A DNA stretch of 15,084 nucleotides from the NCBI GenBank assembly GCA_946538475.1, contig CAMNGN010000032.1:1-15084 (forward strand), read 5' to 3'. The DNA comes from an uncultured Blautia sp. (GTDB lineage Bacteria > Bacillota > Clostridia > Lachnospirales > Lachnospiraceae). The translations under genes and the position numbers were made by a program. The stretch's first letter is position 1; the number at the start of each line of letters is the position of its first letter. This document shows positions 5,887 through 14,251 of this stretch, one piece after another. The notes beneath the pieces were generated by a model. The model worked only from the letters and a program-made list of their open reading frames with translations, was not told the DNA's origin and did no database searches.

Positions 5887-8222
5887 TACTGTTTATCCTC
5901 CGGAGCCCCGGAAAGCGCATTTTCAAGCACCTTTCCCATAGACTCCACAAATACGATATCCAACCCTTCCGTGATCTCGGCGTCCATCTCATCGATGTCC
6001 GGCTTATTCTCAGCCGGAACAAGGACGTGGTGGATTCCTGCGTACCTCGCGGCCAGAAGCTTTTCTTTAAGGCCGCCGATCGGAAGCACTCTTCCCCGCA
6101 GGGTGATCTCGCCCGTCATCGCCAGATCGGCCTTGACCGGCTTGTCCGTTATGGCGGACAGGATAGCCGTGGCCATGGTGATGCCGGCGGAAGGACCGTC
6201 TTTTGGTACCGCACCTTCCGGAATATGCACGTGAATATCATGTTCGCTGAAATATTCCGGGGCAATGCCGTACTGATAAGCTATGGAACGAATGTACGTC
6301 ATACCTGTCCGGGCGGACTCCTGCATCACATCGCCCAGACGGCCGGTAAGAAGCACATTGCCCTTTCCGGACAGCACATTTACTTCGATCTGAAGCGTGT
6401 CACCGCCGGCCTGCGTCCAGGCAAGTCCGCGGGCGATGCCCACTTCGTCCTTCTTGTTTGCCGGCAGGAAATTATAGCGCTCTTTACCCAGAAAATCGGA
6501 AAGATTGTTGACGGTTACCGTAACACGCTTTCTGTTCTCCTCCATGATCAGCCGCGCAGTCTTTCGGCAAATGCGGCCGATGGCACGTTCCAGATTTCTC
6601 ACGCCCGCCTCGCGGGTATAATTGTTGATGATCTTCCGAAGCGCCGCTGCCTGAATGACCAGGCGGCCTTTTTCGATGCCGTTAATGTCCATCTGCTTGG
6701 GGATCAGATGCTCGCGCGCGATGTGGGCTTTTTCATTCTCGGTGTACCCCGATATCGTGATCAGCTCCATACGGTCGAGCAGCGGCCGCGGTATCGCGGA
6801 TGCGTCGTTGGCGGTCGCGATGAAAAGGACCTCCGACAGATCCTGCGGCATATCGACATAATGGTCGTTAAAGTGGCTGTTCTGTTCGGGATCGAGCACT
6901 TCGAGAAGCGCCGAGGAGGTATCTCCCTTATAGTCGCTCGAAGTCTTGTCGATCTCGTCCAGAAGCATCAGCGGATTGCTCACCCCCGCCTGCTGAAGCG
7001 CGGCGGTTATCCTGCCGGGCATGGCGCCTATATATGTTCTCCTGTGCCCTCTGATCTCCGCTTCATCGCGGACACCGCCGAGGCACACTCTTACGTACTT
7101 TTTGTTCATCGCCTCGGCCAGCGATTTGGCGATGGATGTCTTTCCGGTTCCGGGAGGTCCCGCCAGACAGAGGATAGGGCTTTTGCCTTTATGGGTCAGT
7201 TTACGGACAGCAAGAAACTCGAGGATCCGCTCTTTCACGTCCTTAAGTCCATAATGTCCCTCATCCAGAATGCGGGCGGCCGTTTTCAGGTCCTCGCTGT
7301 CGGCGGATCTTTTGTTCCAGGGAAGGGAAAGCAGAGTTTCAATGTAGCCGCGGCTGACATTGCTCTCCGCAGCGTTGCTGCCCAGCGAGCGGAATCTGGC
7401 GATCTCCTTTTTGATCTTTTCGATGATCTCGCCCGGAGCGTCCAGTGTCTCCAGCTGTTTCATAAACTCATCCGCATCCGACACACTGTTCTCTTCGCCC
7501 AGTTCTTCCCTGATCAGCTTGAGCTGCTCCCGCAGAACATATTCCTTCTGGTTCTTGTCGATCCGCGCCTTCACTTTTCGCTGAAGCTCGCGCGAATAGG
7601 CCGCCACCTCTACCTCATTACTCAGAAAGATGCCCAGAAGTTCATATTCTTCTTCCACGGAAGCTGCTTCCAGAAGACGCTGTCTGTTCTCGTATGACAG
7701 CGGAAGATTGACCGATATGTTCTCCATCAGCTGCATAAGGTCATCGGTATCCAGGACCTGAGCCGCCAGATCTTTCCCTACCTTTCCGGTCTCCCGCGCA
7801 TATCTCTCGAAAAACTCCTTCAAAGTACGGATCATGGCTTCGGAGATGAATAACATATTTTCGTCCGGTGTTACCTTCTCCGGCACATCAATAATGCTCT
7901 TAAGGTACGGCTCTTCGCTCTCGAACGAGCAGAGCTCAGCCTTTTCAATGCCTTCCACCAGTACTCTGATCAGGCCCTGCGGAAGCTTGATCACCTGTTT
8001 GATATAGGCGACCGTTCCTATCTGATACAGGTCACGTATTCCGGGATTTTCTATATCAGGATCTCTCTGCGTTACCAGGAACACCTTCTGGTCTTCCAGC
8101 ATGGCCGCTTCGATCGCTTTTACGGACTTTTTCCGGTTCACGTCAAAATGGACGATCATTCCCGGAAGCACGGTAGTGCCTCGGAGTGCAATGGCAGGCA
8201 TTGCCGCTCTATAGTCAGTCAT
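5886..8222 (-). CDS. lon: ATP-dependent protease Lon (LonA type)
   Basis: This 778-residue protein has the full LonA layout: an N-terminal substrate-binding domain (about 1-200), a coiled-coil region (about 205-270), an AAA+ module with Walker A GPPGTGKT (355-362) and Walker B ending LDEID (421-425), and a C-terminal protease domain with the dyad Ser678 (DGPSAG) and Lys721 (KEKLLAA). Lon degrades misfolded and regulatory proteins in the cytoplasm. The ATG at 8222 is preceded only by a weak purine-rich site (GAAAGAAGA), whereas neighbouring genes have strong ones, so expression may depend on coupling to clpX 28 nt upstream. The next in-frame ATG (residue 8) has no ribosome-binding site. The stop codon overlaps the engB start. 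Confidence 0.98.
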   Translation of the reverse strand: MTDYRAAMPAIALRGTTVLPGMIVHFDVNRKKSVKAIEAAMLEDQKVFLVTQRDPDIENPGIRDLYQIGTVAYIKQVIKLPQGLIRVLVEGIEKAELCSFESEEPYLKSIIDVPEKVTPDENMLFISEAMIRTLKEFFERYARETGKVGKDLAAQVLDTDDLMQLMENISVNLPLSYENRQRLLEAASVEEEYELLGIFLSNEVEVAAYSRELQRKVKARIDKNQKEYVLREQLKLIREELGEENSVSDADEFMKQLETLDAPGEIIEKIKKEIARFRSLGSNAAESNVSRGYIETLLSLPWNKRSADSEDLKTAARILDEGHYGLKDVKERILEFLAVRKLTHKGKSPILCLAGPPGTGKTSIAKSLAEAMNKKYVRVCLGGVRDEAEIRGHRRTYIGAMPGRITAALQQAGVSNPLMLLDEIDKTSSDYKGDTSSALLEVLDPEQNSHFNDHYVDMPQDLSEVLFIATANDASAIPRPLLDRMELITISGYTENEKAHIAREHLIPKQMDINGIEKGRLVIQAAALRKIINNYTREAGVRNLERAIGRICRKTARLIMEENRKRVTVTVNNLSDFLGKERYNFLPANKKDEVGIARGLAWTQAGGDTLQIEVNVLSGKGNVLLTGRLGDVMQESARTGMTYIRSIAYQYGIAPEYFSEHDIHVHIPEGAVPKDGPSAGITMATAILSAITDKPVKADLAMTGEITLRGRVLPIGGLKEKLLAARYAGIHHVLVPAENKPDIDEMDAEITEGLDIVFVESMGKVLENALSGAPEDKQ

Positions 8223-8250
8223 CTGTACATTCTTCTTTCGTCATTTATTG

Positions 8251-9564
8251 TCAGGCGGTCTCCGGGCCGCCTTTTCTGCGTCTGCCGCTCCCTTTTCGCT
8301 GTCCCTGACGGCTCTGGGAGGATGCTTCGCCCCTTTCCAGAACAGGCTCGCCCGTCCCGTCGATGACCTCCTTGGTGATCGTGCATTTTCTGATCGTAGA
8401 ATCGGACGGAATGCGGTACATCAGGTCCATGAGCGCTTTTTCCATGATCGAGCGCAGACCTCTTGCGCCTGTCTTTCTCTCGAGCGATTTGTGGGCCACT
8501 TCCGAAAGAGCCTCATCGGTAAACTCAAGCTCTACGCCATCCAGCTCGAACAGTTTGCGGAACTGCCTGGTCAGAGAGTTTTTGGGCTCCTTGAGGATGC
8601 GCACCATGGCTTCTTCATCCAGCGCGTCGAGCGAAACGACCACGGGAACACGGCCGATGAATTCCGGGATGAGACCGAATTTGATGAAGTCCTCCGGCAT
8701 GACATCCTTCAGTACTTCGCCCACATTGCGCTCTTCTTTCGCGGAAACCTCCGCGCCGAAGCCGATCGATTTTGTGTCCTGTCTGGCATCGATGATCTTT
8801 TCCAGTCCGTCAAACGCACCGCCGCAGATGAACAGGATGTTGGTCGTGTCGATCTGGATAAACTCCTGATGCGGATGCTTTCTTCCTCCCTGAGGCGGAA
8901 CGCTCGCTATCGTGCCTTCCAGTATTTTCAGAAGAGCCTGCTGTACACCTTCGCCCGATACATCCCGGGTGATCGAGACATTCTCGGATTTTTTGGTGAT
9001 CTTATCGATCTCGTCGATGTAGATGATACCATACTGCGCCCTGTCGACATCGTAGTCCGCCGCCTGAATGATCTTCAGCAGGATATTCTCGACATCCTCA
9101 CCCACGTAGCCGGCTTCGGTGAGGGTAGTGGCATCCGCGATCGCAAACGGAACATTGAGAAGCCTGGCCAGAGTCTGCGCCAGCAAAGTTTTTCCCGAAC
9201 CTGTGGGACCGAGCATCAGAATATTGCTCTTCTGCAGCTCGACATCCAGGTTTCTCTGAGATGTGATCCTCTTGTAATGGTTATAAACAGACACCGAAAG
9301 AGTCTTTTTCGCCTCATCCTGACCGATCACGTAATCATCAAGAATGGCGTGGATCTCTTCGGGTTTCGGAAGGTTGATGTCCCCTTCGAACACATCACCG
9401 TCCGACATACTGTTGATCTCATCATCCATGATCTCTGCGCAGATCCCCACACACTCATCACAGATATACACTCCGTCAGGTCCCGCTATCAGCTTTCGGA
9501 CCTGGTCTTCCGTCTTGTTGCAGAAAGAGCACCTGATTCTCCCGTCCCGTTTTTTATCAGCCAT
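8251..9564 (-). CDS. clpX: ATP-dependent Clp protease ATP-binding subunit ClpX
   Basis: The 437-residue unfoldase has an N-terminal zinc-binding domain with Cys12, Cys15, Cys35 and Cys38, Walker A GPTGSGKT (119-126), pore loop GYVG (152-155), Walker B ending IDEID (183-187), RKH loop (228-230), the ClpP-docking IGF loop (267-269) and sensor-2 GARGLR (366-371). ClpX recognises tagged or damaged proteins and feeds them into ClpP. The C-terminal tail from about 412 is Ser/Gln/Arg/Gly-rich and strongly basic, and looks variable. It is followed after 28 nt by lon and preceded by clpP with an 82-nt gap that holds a hairpin (9611-9637). The ribosome-binding site is an AAAGGA further from the ATG than usual (about 12 nt). 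Confidence 0.98.
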   Translation of the reverse strand: MADKKRDGRIRCSFCNKTEDQVRKLIAGPDGVYICDECVGICAEIMDDEINSMSDGDVFEGDINLPKPEEIHAILDDYVIGQDEAKKTLSVSVYNHYKRITSQRNLDVELQKSNILMLGPTGSGKTLLAQTLARLLNVPFAIADATTLTEAGYVGEDVENILLKIIQAADYDVDRAQYGIIYIDEIDKITKKSENVSITRDVSGEGVQQALLKILEGTIASVPPQGGRKHPHQEFIQIDTTNILFICGGAFDGLEKIIDARQDTKSIGFGAEVSAKEERNVGEVLKDVMPEDFIKFGLIPEFIGRVPVVVSLDALDEEAMVRILKEPKNSLTRQFRKLFELDGVELEFTDEALSEVAHKSLERKTGARGLRSIMEKALMDLMYRIPSDSTIRKCTITKEVIDGTGEPVLERGEASSQSRQGQRKGSGRRRKGGPETA

Positions 9565-9610
9565 TAAACAATAAATTCCTTTCTATTTCTTATTCCGGTT
9601 AACGCAAGAC

Positions 9611-9637
9611 AAGACCCCTGCAAAAAACAGGAGTCTT
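9611..9637 (-). terminator. Hairpin between clpP and clpX, possible attenuator or processing site
   Basis: Read on the minus strand, AAGACTCCTG and CAGGGGTCTT pair over 10 positions with one G-U, around a 7-nt loop (TTTTTTG). It begins 10 nt after the clpP stop. The stretch downstream on the minus strand is only moderately U-rich, so it may be a partial terminator that lowers clpX-lon expression relative to clpP, or an mRNA-stabilising hairpin. The pairing is directly seen; the effect is inferred. Confidence 0.5.
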
Positions 9638-9646
9638 TTCTCTGAA

Positions 9647-10228
9647 TTACTTATGTTCTACCACACCGTCAATGAGGCCGTAAGCCTTGGCTTCTTCCGA
9701 CGTCATGTAGTTGTCTCTCTCGGTGTCACGCTCCACAGTTTCGATGGGCTGCCCGGTATTCTGCGCGAGAAGCTCGTTCAGCTTTCTCCTGGTTTTAAGA
9801 ATATGCTCCGCCGCGATGCTGATCTCCGTCGCCTGACCCTGCGCTCCGCCTGACGGCTGATGGATCATGATGGTAGAGTTCGGCAGTGCATAACGTTTGC
9901 CTTTTGCTCCGCCCGCCAGCAGAAAAGCTCCCATGCTGGCAGCCATGCCGAGGCAGATGGTAGAAACGTCGCACTTGATGTACTGCATGGTATCATAGAT
10001 CGCCATTCCTGCGGAAACCGAACCGCCCGGGCTGTTGATATACAGCTGGATATCTTTACCCGGATCCTCGGCTTCGAGGAACAACAGCTGAGCAACGACC
10101 AGGCTTGCAGTCAGATCGGTAACTTCTTCACCGAGGAAGATGATCCTGTCGTTCAGAAGGCGCGAGTAGATATCGTAGCTGCGCTCTCCCCTGCTGGTCT
10201 GTTCGATTACATATGGTACAAAACTCAT
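9647..10228 (-). CDS. clpP: ATP-dependent Clp protease proteolytic subunit ClpP
   Basis: The 193-residue serine peptidase has the catalytic triad Ser98 (GMAASMGAF), His123 (IMIHQPSGG) and Asp172 (TERDNY). It forms the tetradecameric degradation chamber served by ClpX. The start was chosen at ATG 10226-10228 (MSFVPYVIEQ) because GGAGG lies 5 nt upstream and the triad then falls exactly at canonical numbering. An in-frame TTG 36 nt further upstream would place the ribosome-binding site inside the coding region. It lies 39 nt downstream of tig, and a hairpin separates it from clpX. The tig-clpP-clpX-lon order is typical of Bacillota, where these genes are often stress-induced; I see no CtsR or CIRCE operator here. 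Confidence 0.98.
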   Translation of the reverse strand: MSFVPYVIEQTSRGERSYDIYSRLLNDRIIFLGEEVTDLTASLVVAQLLFLEAEDPGKDIQLYINSPGGSVSAGMAIYDTMQYIKCDVSTICLGMAASMGAFLLAGGAKGKRYALPNSTIMIHQPSGGAQGQATEISIAAEHILKTRRKLNELLAQNTGQPIETVERDTERDNYMTSEEAKAYGLIDGVVEHK

Positions 10229-10267
10229 GAAATCCTCCTGAGTGTATGATCGTGGATCTGTCAATGA

Positions 10268-11584
10268 TTACTCTGCGCTCTCTTCAGCTGCAGCAGCTTC
10301 TGTCTCAACAGCCTCGTCCGCAACCAGTGTTACAGCCTTCTGTACGCTGAGGTCTTTCCTGATCCGGTTGAGCTCTTCTTCGCTCATCATCTCTTTGACG
10401 CTGTCAGCCTCAAGATTGTAGGTCTTTGCCATCTTCTCGATCTCTGCGGTGACTTCTTCATCTGTAGGCTGAATGTCCTCTACCTCGGCGATCTTTTCAA
10501 GCACAAGTCTTGTCTGGATGCTCTTCAGTGCCTGCGGTTTTACATCCTCCAGCATCTTTTCGGCTGTCTGACCGGTAAACCGGAAGTACTGCTCCATGGA
10601 AAGTCCCTGGGACTGCATTCTGCGGGCAAAGTCATCCAGCATGCTGCGGGCCTGTGTGGTGATCATCGCTTCCGGAATTTCCATCTCTGCGTTTGCGATC
10701 ACTTTGTCGACTGCCGCGTCTTCTTTCATTCTGAGAGCCTCATCGGCTTTCTTCTTCTCAAGGTTTTCTCTTACGTTTGCTTTGTACTCGTCAAGAGTCT
10801 CAAAGTCGCTCACATCCTGTGCAAACTCGTCGTCAAGCTCGGGAAGCTCCCTGGTCTCGACTTTCTTAACATCGCACTGGAACACTGCTTCTTTGCCTGC
10901 CAGCTCTGCTGCCTGATATTCCTCGGGGAATGTCACATTTACTACAACATGCTCGCCTGCTTTTGCGTCAATCAGCTGCTCTTCAAAGCCCGGAATGAAT
11001 GTGCCGGAACCGATGGTGAGCGGATAATCCGCACCTTTTCCGCCTTCAAACGCAACATCGTCCACAAAGCCTTCAAAGTCGATGGTAACGATATCGCCTT
11101 CAGCTGCGCCGCGATCCTCGACAGCTACCGTACGGCTGTTCTTCTCCTGCTCTTTTTTGATCTCTTCCATAACATCGTCATCGGTCACGGTAAGATCGGA
11201 AACAGGAACCTCGAGTCCTTTATACTGTCCCAGAGTCACATCCGGTTTAACCGCAACTTCTGCCGTAAAGATGAACGGTTTGCCGGGCTCCAGCTGCTCG
11301 ACATCGATCTCGGGCTGAGAAACGATGGTGAGTTCGCTCTCTGTTGCAGCTTTACGATACTCGGTCGGGATGAGGTCGTTGGCTGCGTCCTCAAGGAAGA
11401 CGCCCTTACCATACATCCGCTCGATCATTTTACGCGGTGCTTTTCCCTTGCGGAAGCCGGGAAGTGAAATCCTGTTTTTTGCTTTCTGATAGGCTCTGTC
11501 AATAGCTTTCTCGAGATCTTCAAGAGAAACCTCGATCGTTAATTTTGCCATATTTTTGTCCAGTTTTTCAACTTTTACGCCCAT
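10268..11584 (-). CDS. tig: Trigger factor, ribosome-associated chaperone and peptidyl-prolyl isomerase
   Basis: The 438-residue protein has the three-domain layout of trigger factor. The N-terminal domain carries the ribosome-docking signature GFRKGKAP at residues 43-50, the same numbering as in E. coli, which supports the chosen start. A central FKBP-like domain follows (about 155-240, including VDFEGFVDDVAFEGGKG-like and FIPGFEEQLIDAKAGE segments), then a helical C-terminal domain ending in an Ala/Glu-rich tail. It binds nascent chains at the ribosome exit. GGAGG lies 13 nt before the ATG, which is unusually far. An out-of-frame ATG abuts that GGAGG and opens a 9-codon ORF (11597-11568) across the tig start, too close to use the same site. 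A promoter is predicted at 11627-11655. Confidence 0.97.
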   Translation of the reverse strand: MGVKVEKLDKNMAKLTIEVSLEDLEKAIDRAYQKAKNRISLPGFRKGKAPRKMIERMYGKGVFLEDAANDLIPTEYRKAATESELTIVSQPEIDVEQLEPGKPFIFTAEVAVKPDVTLGQYKGLEVPVSDLTVTDDDVMEEIKKEQEKNSRTVAVEDRGAAEGDIVTIDFEGFVDDVAFEGGKGADYPLTIGSGTFIPGFEEQLIDAKAGEHVVVNVTFPEEYQAAELAGKEAVFQCDVKKVETRELPELDDEFAQDVSDFETLDEYKANVRENLEKKKADEALRMKEDAAVDKVIANAEMEIPEAMITTQARSMLDDFARRMQSQGLSMEQYFRFTGQTAEKMLEDVKPQALKSIQTRLVLEKIAEVEDIQPTDEEVTAEIEKMAKTYNLEADSVKEMMSEEELNRIRKDLSVQKAVTLVADEAVETEAAAAEESAE

Positions 11585-11626
11585 TTTTTACGTTCATCCT
11601 CCTTAGAAATTCGCAATCATTCCAGT

Positions 11627-11655
11627 AGTATAGCATAGGAAATTCCGAAACGCAA
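11627..11655 (-). promoter_or_regulatory. Predicted SigA promoter for the tig-clpP-clpX-lon-engB series
   Basis: On the minus strand a -35 TTGCGT (11655-11650), a 17-nt spacer and an extended -10 TGCTATACT (hexamer 11632-11627) lie just after the DJ-1 stop codon. Transcription would start near 11620, giving a short leader to tig. Readthrough from the DJ-1 gene is also possible because no terminator is seen between them. Confidence 0.65.
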
Positions 11656-11663
11656 TACCCGAA

Positions 11664-12221
11664 TCAAACAGTAAATACCACCGAAGCCGCTATTTCTTTC
11701 GCTTTTTCCTCCGAGAGCAGCTGCGCGATGAGCGAAAGCGCAAACGGAAGGGCCGTGCCCAGTCCGCGGCTTGTGGTGATATTGCCGTCGACCACCACGC
11801 TGTCTGTGAGAGCCTCTCCGCAGTCAAGCTGAGACATCATGGACGGATAGCAGGTAGCTTTTCTTCCCTTGAGAAATCCCAGCGAAGAGAGCACCGTCGG
11901 CGCGGCGCAGATCGCCGCAATTTTTCCTTCTTTATTATAATAGTCCTTCAGCAGCTTAAGAAGCGGCTCGCATGCTCCCAGGTATTTTGTCCCCGGCATT
12001 CCTCCCGGAAGGACCAGCATGTCCGCATCCGCGAAATCGGTCTCATCCATGGTCATGTCGGTGAACATTTCTATCCCGTGGGAAGTAGTGATCTTTTTTT
12101 CCGCCTTTATCGAAACGGTCTGTATCTGAATTCCCGCGCGCCTCATCAGATCGACGACTGTCAGGCCCTCGATATCTTCAAAGCCGTCTGCCAGAAAAAT
12201 GTATACTTTCTTTTCCGCCAT
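11664..12221 (-). CDS. DJ-1/PfpI-family protein (YajL/DJ-1 subgroup)
   Basis: The 185-residue protein has the single-domain DJ-1 fold signature. The nucleophile-elbow cysteine is Cys105 in AAICAAPTVL and the conserved acidic residue is Glu18 in ADGFEDIE, matching the Cys/Glu pair of DJ-1. It also has LVLPGGMPG (69-77) and the closing TSRGLGTALPFAL. Members have been assigned roles as oxidative-stress proteins, deglycases or chaperones; the true substrate is not deducible here. GGGAGG lies 8 nt before the ATG. It starts 14 nt after the small CxxC protein gene, so the two form an operon. Family identification is secure; function is only at family level. Confidence 0.92.
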   Translation of the reverse strand: MAEKKVYIFLADGFEDIEGLTVVDLMRRAGIQIQTVSIKAEKKITTSHGIEMFTDMTMDETDFADADMLVLPGGMPGTKYLGACEPLLKLLKDYYNKEGKIAAICAAPTVLSSLGFLKGRKATCYPSMMSQLDCGEALTDSVVVDGNITTSRGLGTALPFALSLIAQLLSEEKAKEIAASVVFTV

Positions 12222-12235
12222 TTTTGTATCCTCCC

Positions 12236-12457
12236 TCAGTAGATCTTTTCTATCGTCTGCTCGCCGGTCATGTCCTTAAACAGGTTCAGATCCTCCGGTC
12301 CTCTGACAAACATCACTTCGCGGAATTCTCCGGTAGAGATATTCTTAAGGCCTCCCACCTGCTCTCCGTTGCAGATGCTGCATTTCAGGACAGGCTTCCA
12401 CAGACTTTTATCATATTCCAGTTTTTTGAATTCTGTTTTTTTCTTTCTCCCAAACAT
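12236..12457 (-). CDS. Small conserved CxxC protein of unknown function, upstream of the DJ-1 gene
   Basis: This 73-residue protein starts MFGRKKKTEF and contains one CxxC pair (KCSICNGEQVGG, Cys26 and Cys29), then KNISTGEFREVMFVRGPEDL and a C-terminal DMTGEQTIEKIY. The start is ATG 12455-12457 with GGAGG 7 nt upstream; an upstream in-frame GTG at 12475 would put that site inside the gene. I recall similar 70-80 residue proteins in Lachnospiraceae, often labelled aspartate dehydrogenase by automated transfer. At this length, with no Rossmann motif, that label cannot be right. The cysteine pair could be redox-active or bind a metal, but a single pair cannot hold zinc alone. It is followed 14 nt later by the DJ-1 gene. 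No clear promoter was found upstream. It is a real gene by ribosome-binding site and composition; function unknown. Confidence 0.8.
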   Translation of the reverse strand: MFGRKKKTEFKKLEYDKSLWKPVLKCSICNGEQVGGLKNISTGEFREVMFVRGPEDLNLFKDMTGEQTIEKIY

Positions 12458-12527
12458 TGCCCTGCCTCCGTTCACAAGTCAATGACAGCCGAAAATCCAC
12501 CTGCGATTTCCGGCAGCAAAAAAGCAC

Positions 12528-12555
12528 TTGATTTATAAACTGTTTATGATATAAT
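12528..12555 (+). promoter_or_regulatory. Promoter of the tRNA-Gly gene
   Basis: A -35 TTGATT (12528-12533) and a consensus -10 TATAAT (12550-12555) are spaced 16 nt apart, placing the start a few bases before the tRNA. The spacer contains the dyad ATAAAC-T-GTTTAT (12535-12547). Confidence 0.75.
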
Positions 12556-12567
12556 ACTATGAGTAAT

Positions 12568-12638
<71 letters not shown>

Positions 12639-12642
12639 TTCA

Positions 12643-12669
12643 GGGCTCCGGATTCCGGAGCCCTTTTTT
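12643..12669 (+). terminator. Intrinsic terminator of tRNA-Gly
   Basis: A perfect 9-bp stem GGGCTCCGG/CCGGAGCCC with an ATT loop is followed by six T residues, starting 5 nt after the tRNA. It lacks a U run on the minus strand, so it should not efficiently stop malQ readthrough. Confidence 0.93.
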
Positions 12670-12709
12670 ATCTTTCGTCTCGGTTTAACTAATCATACCG
12701 TCCGCAATT

Positions 12710-14251
12710 TCAGCGGATCACTTCCACGTCCCCCGTGTTCACGGCTTCGGGGCTTTTTCTTCCATATAATACCGCAAGGGTATGCAGCCGTACTGCCAGT
12801 GCATGGTCAAGCTGTCCTTCTGTCAGTCTCCACTTCCAGTTGATCCCCGATGTGGAGGGCTGATTGATCCTTGCGCTGTTATCGAGTCCCAGATAGTCCT
12901 GCACCGGAATGATGCAGAGCTTTGACACGCTCCTGAGGGCGGTGCAGATCATCTCTTCGCAGATCTCCTTGTCATCGGCCTCTCTGCGGTTGATATATCT
13001 CTTTACCATCTCCCGCTCGTTTTCGGGGCGGCCCTGAAGCCAGCCGAGCAGCGTCTCGTTGTCATGCGTTCCCGTGTAGACCACGCTGTTCCTGTCGTAA
13101 TTGTGCGGAAGGTAATCGGCTGCGGTGCCGGTATCCCGGGAATCAAATGCAAACTCCAGCACCTTCATGTTGGGATATCCGCTGTCGCGCACCAGCTGCT
13201 TTACCGTCTCCGTGACAAAACCAAGGTCCTCCGCGATGATCTCTCTGTTCCCCAGATGCCACGATATGGTACGGAAAAGATCCATTCCGGGGCCCTTCTC
13301 CCACCAGCCGTTCGCTGCGGTCGTATCGCCGAACGGGATGGCATAGTACTCGTCAAATCCCCTGAAATGATCGATCCTCAGAATATCGTACATCTCAAAG
13401 CAATGCTCTATTCTCTTCAGCCACCAGGAAAAGCCCGACTGACGGTGCACTTCCCAGTTGTACAACGGATTTCCCCACAGCTGCCCGTCGGCGGAAAAGC
13501 CATCGGGCGGACAGCCCGCCACCTGCGTCGGTCTGTTCTGCTCATCCAGTTTGAAGAGCCAGGGGCTGGCCCACGTATCCGCGCTGTCCATCGCCACATA
13601 GATGGGGATGTCCCCGATGATACGGATGCCTACGCCGTTCGCGTAGGCTTTCAGCTTGTTCCACTGCTGATAAAACTTAAACTGGAGATACTCCTGAAAC
13701 TCAATGTCAAAATAGAGTTCCCTTCTATAATAATCGAGGGCATTCTGCCATCTGAACTTGATATCATCCGCCCATTCGTTCCAGGGTGCCCCTCCGAAAC
13801 GGCCTTTTACCGCCATAAAGAGTGCGTAGTCCTTAAGCCAGAATCCTTCTTTTTCACGGAACCTGAGGAAATCTTCATTATGGCTGATATCACTGCGTTC
13901 ATATGCTTTACGAAGCAGCGGCAGCCTGCCTTTATACATTTTTTCGTAATCCACTTTTGATGGATCTTTGCCGAAATTCACCGACCTGCACTCCCTGCGT
14001 TCGAGAACGCCTTCTTCGATCAGGTCATCGAGGCTGATAAAATAGGGATTTCCGGCAAACGTCGAAAAGGACTGGTAGGGCGAATCACCGTATCCCGTGG
14101 GGCCCAGAGGCAGTATCTGCCAGCAGCTCTGTCCCGCATCTGCAAGAAAATCCAAAAATTCATAGGCACTTCTGTCAAAGCAGCCGATCCCATATCTCGA
14201 AGGAAGGCTGCTCACCGGCAGGAGAATGCCGCATTCCCGTCTTTCGCTCAT
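12710..14251 (-). CDS. malQ: 4-alpha-glucanotransferase (amylomaltase, GH77)
   Basis: The 513-residue protein matches bacterial GH77 amylomaltases along its length. It has the N-terminal GILLPVSSLPSRYGIG, GDSPYQSFSTFAGNPYF (55-71) and GDIPIYVAMDSADTW. The catalytic residues are nucleophile Asp294 in RIDHFRG, acid/base Glu341 in IIAEDLG, and Asp397 in THDNET, in the same positions as characterised amylomaltases to within a residue or two. It transfers glucan segments between maltodextrins during starch, glycogen or maltose metabolism. The start was set at ATG 14249-14251 (MSERRECG) because AAAGGAGA precedes it by about 8 nt; an in-frame ATG at 14293 would enclose that site. It is divergent from the msmX-type gene, suggesting joint control of dextrin uptake and use. 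No clear minus-strand terminator follows. Confidence 0.96.
   Translation of the reverse strand: MSERRECGILLPVSSLPSRYGIGCFDRSAYEFLDFLADAGQSCWQILPLGPTGYGDSPYQSFSTFAGNPYFISLDDLIEEGVLERRECRSVNFGKDPSKVDYEKMYKGRLPLLRKAYERSDISHNEDFLRFREKEGFWLKDYALFMAVKGRFGGAPWNEWADDIKFRWQNALDYYRRELYFDIEFQEYLQFKFYQQWNKLKAYANGVGIRIIGDIPIYVAMDSADTWASPWLFKLDEQNRPTQVAGCPPDGFSADGQLWGNPLYNWEVHRQSGFSWWLKRIEHCFEMYDILRIDHFRGFDEYYAIPFGDTTAANGWWEKGPGMDLFRTISWHLGNREIIAEDLGFVTETVKQLVRDSGYPNMKVLEFAFDSRDTGTAADYLPHNYDRNSVVYTGTHDNETLLGWLQGRPENEREMVKRYINRREADDKEICEEMICTALRSVSKLCIIPVQDYLGLDNSARINQPSTSGINWKWRLTEGQLDHALAVRLHTLAVLYGRKSPEAVNTGDVEVIR

Noticed and set aside
6027..7697. Plus-strand 556-codon open frame antisense to lon
   Set aside because: It lies wholly within lon, shows no recognisable motif and has no good ribosome-binding site. 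The lon product is complete and conserved with all catalytic residues, so the antisense frame is a by-product of its codon usage.
8248..9567. Plus-strand 439-codon open frame antisense to clpX
   Set aside because: It mirrors clpX almost exactly, has no family signature, and ClpX on the other strand carries every expected motif.
10229..10264. N-terminal extension of ClpP by 12 residues from an upstream TTG
   Set aside because: The GGAGG site lies inside this extension, and the downstream ATG gives canonical Ser98/His123/Asp172 numbering.
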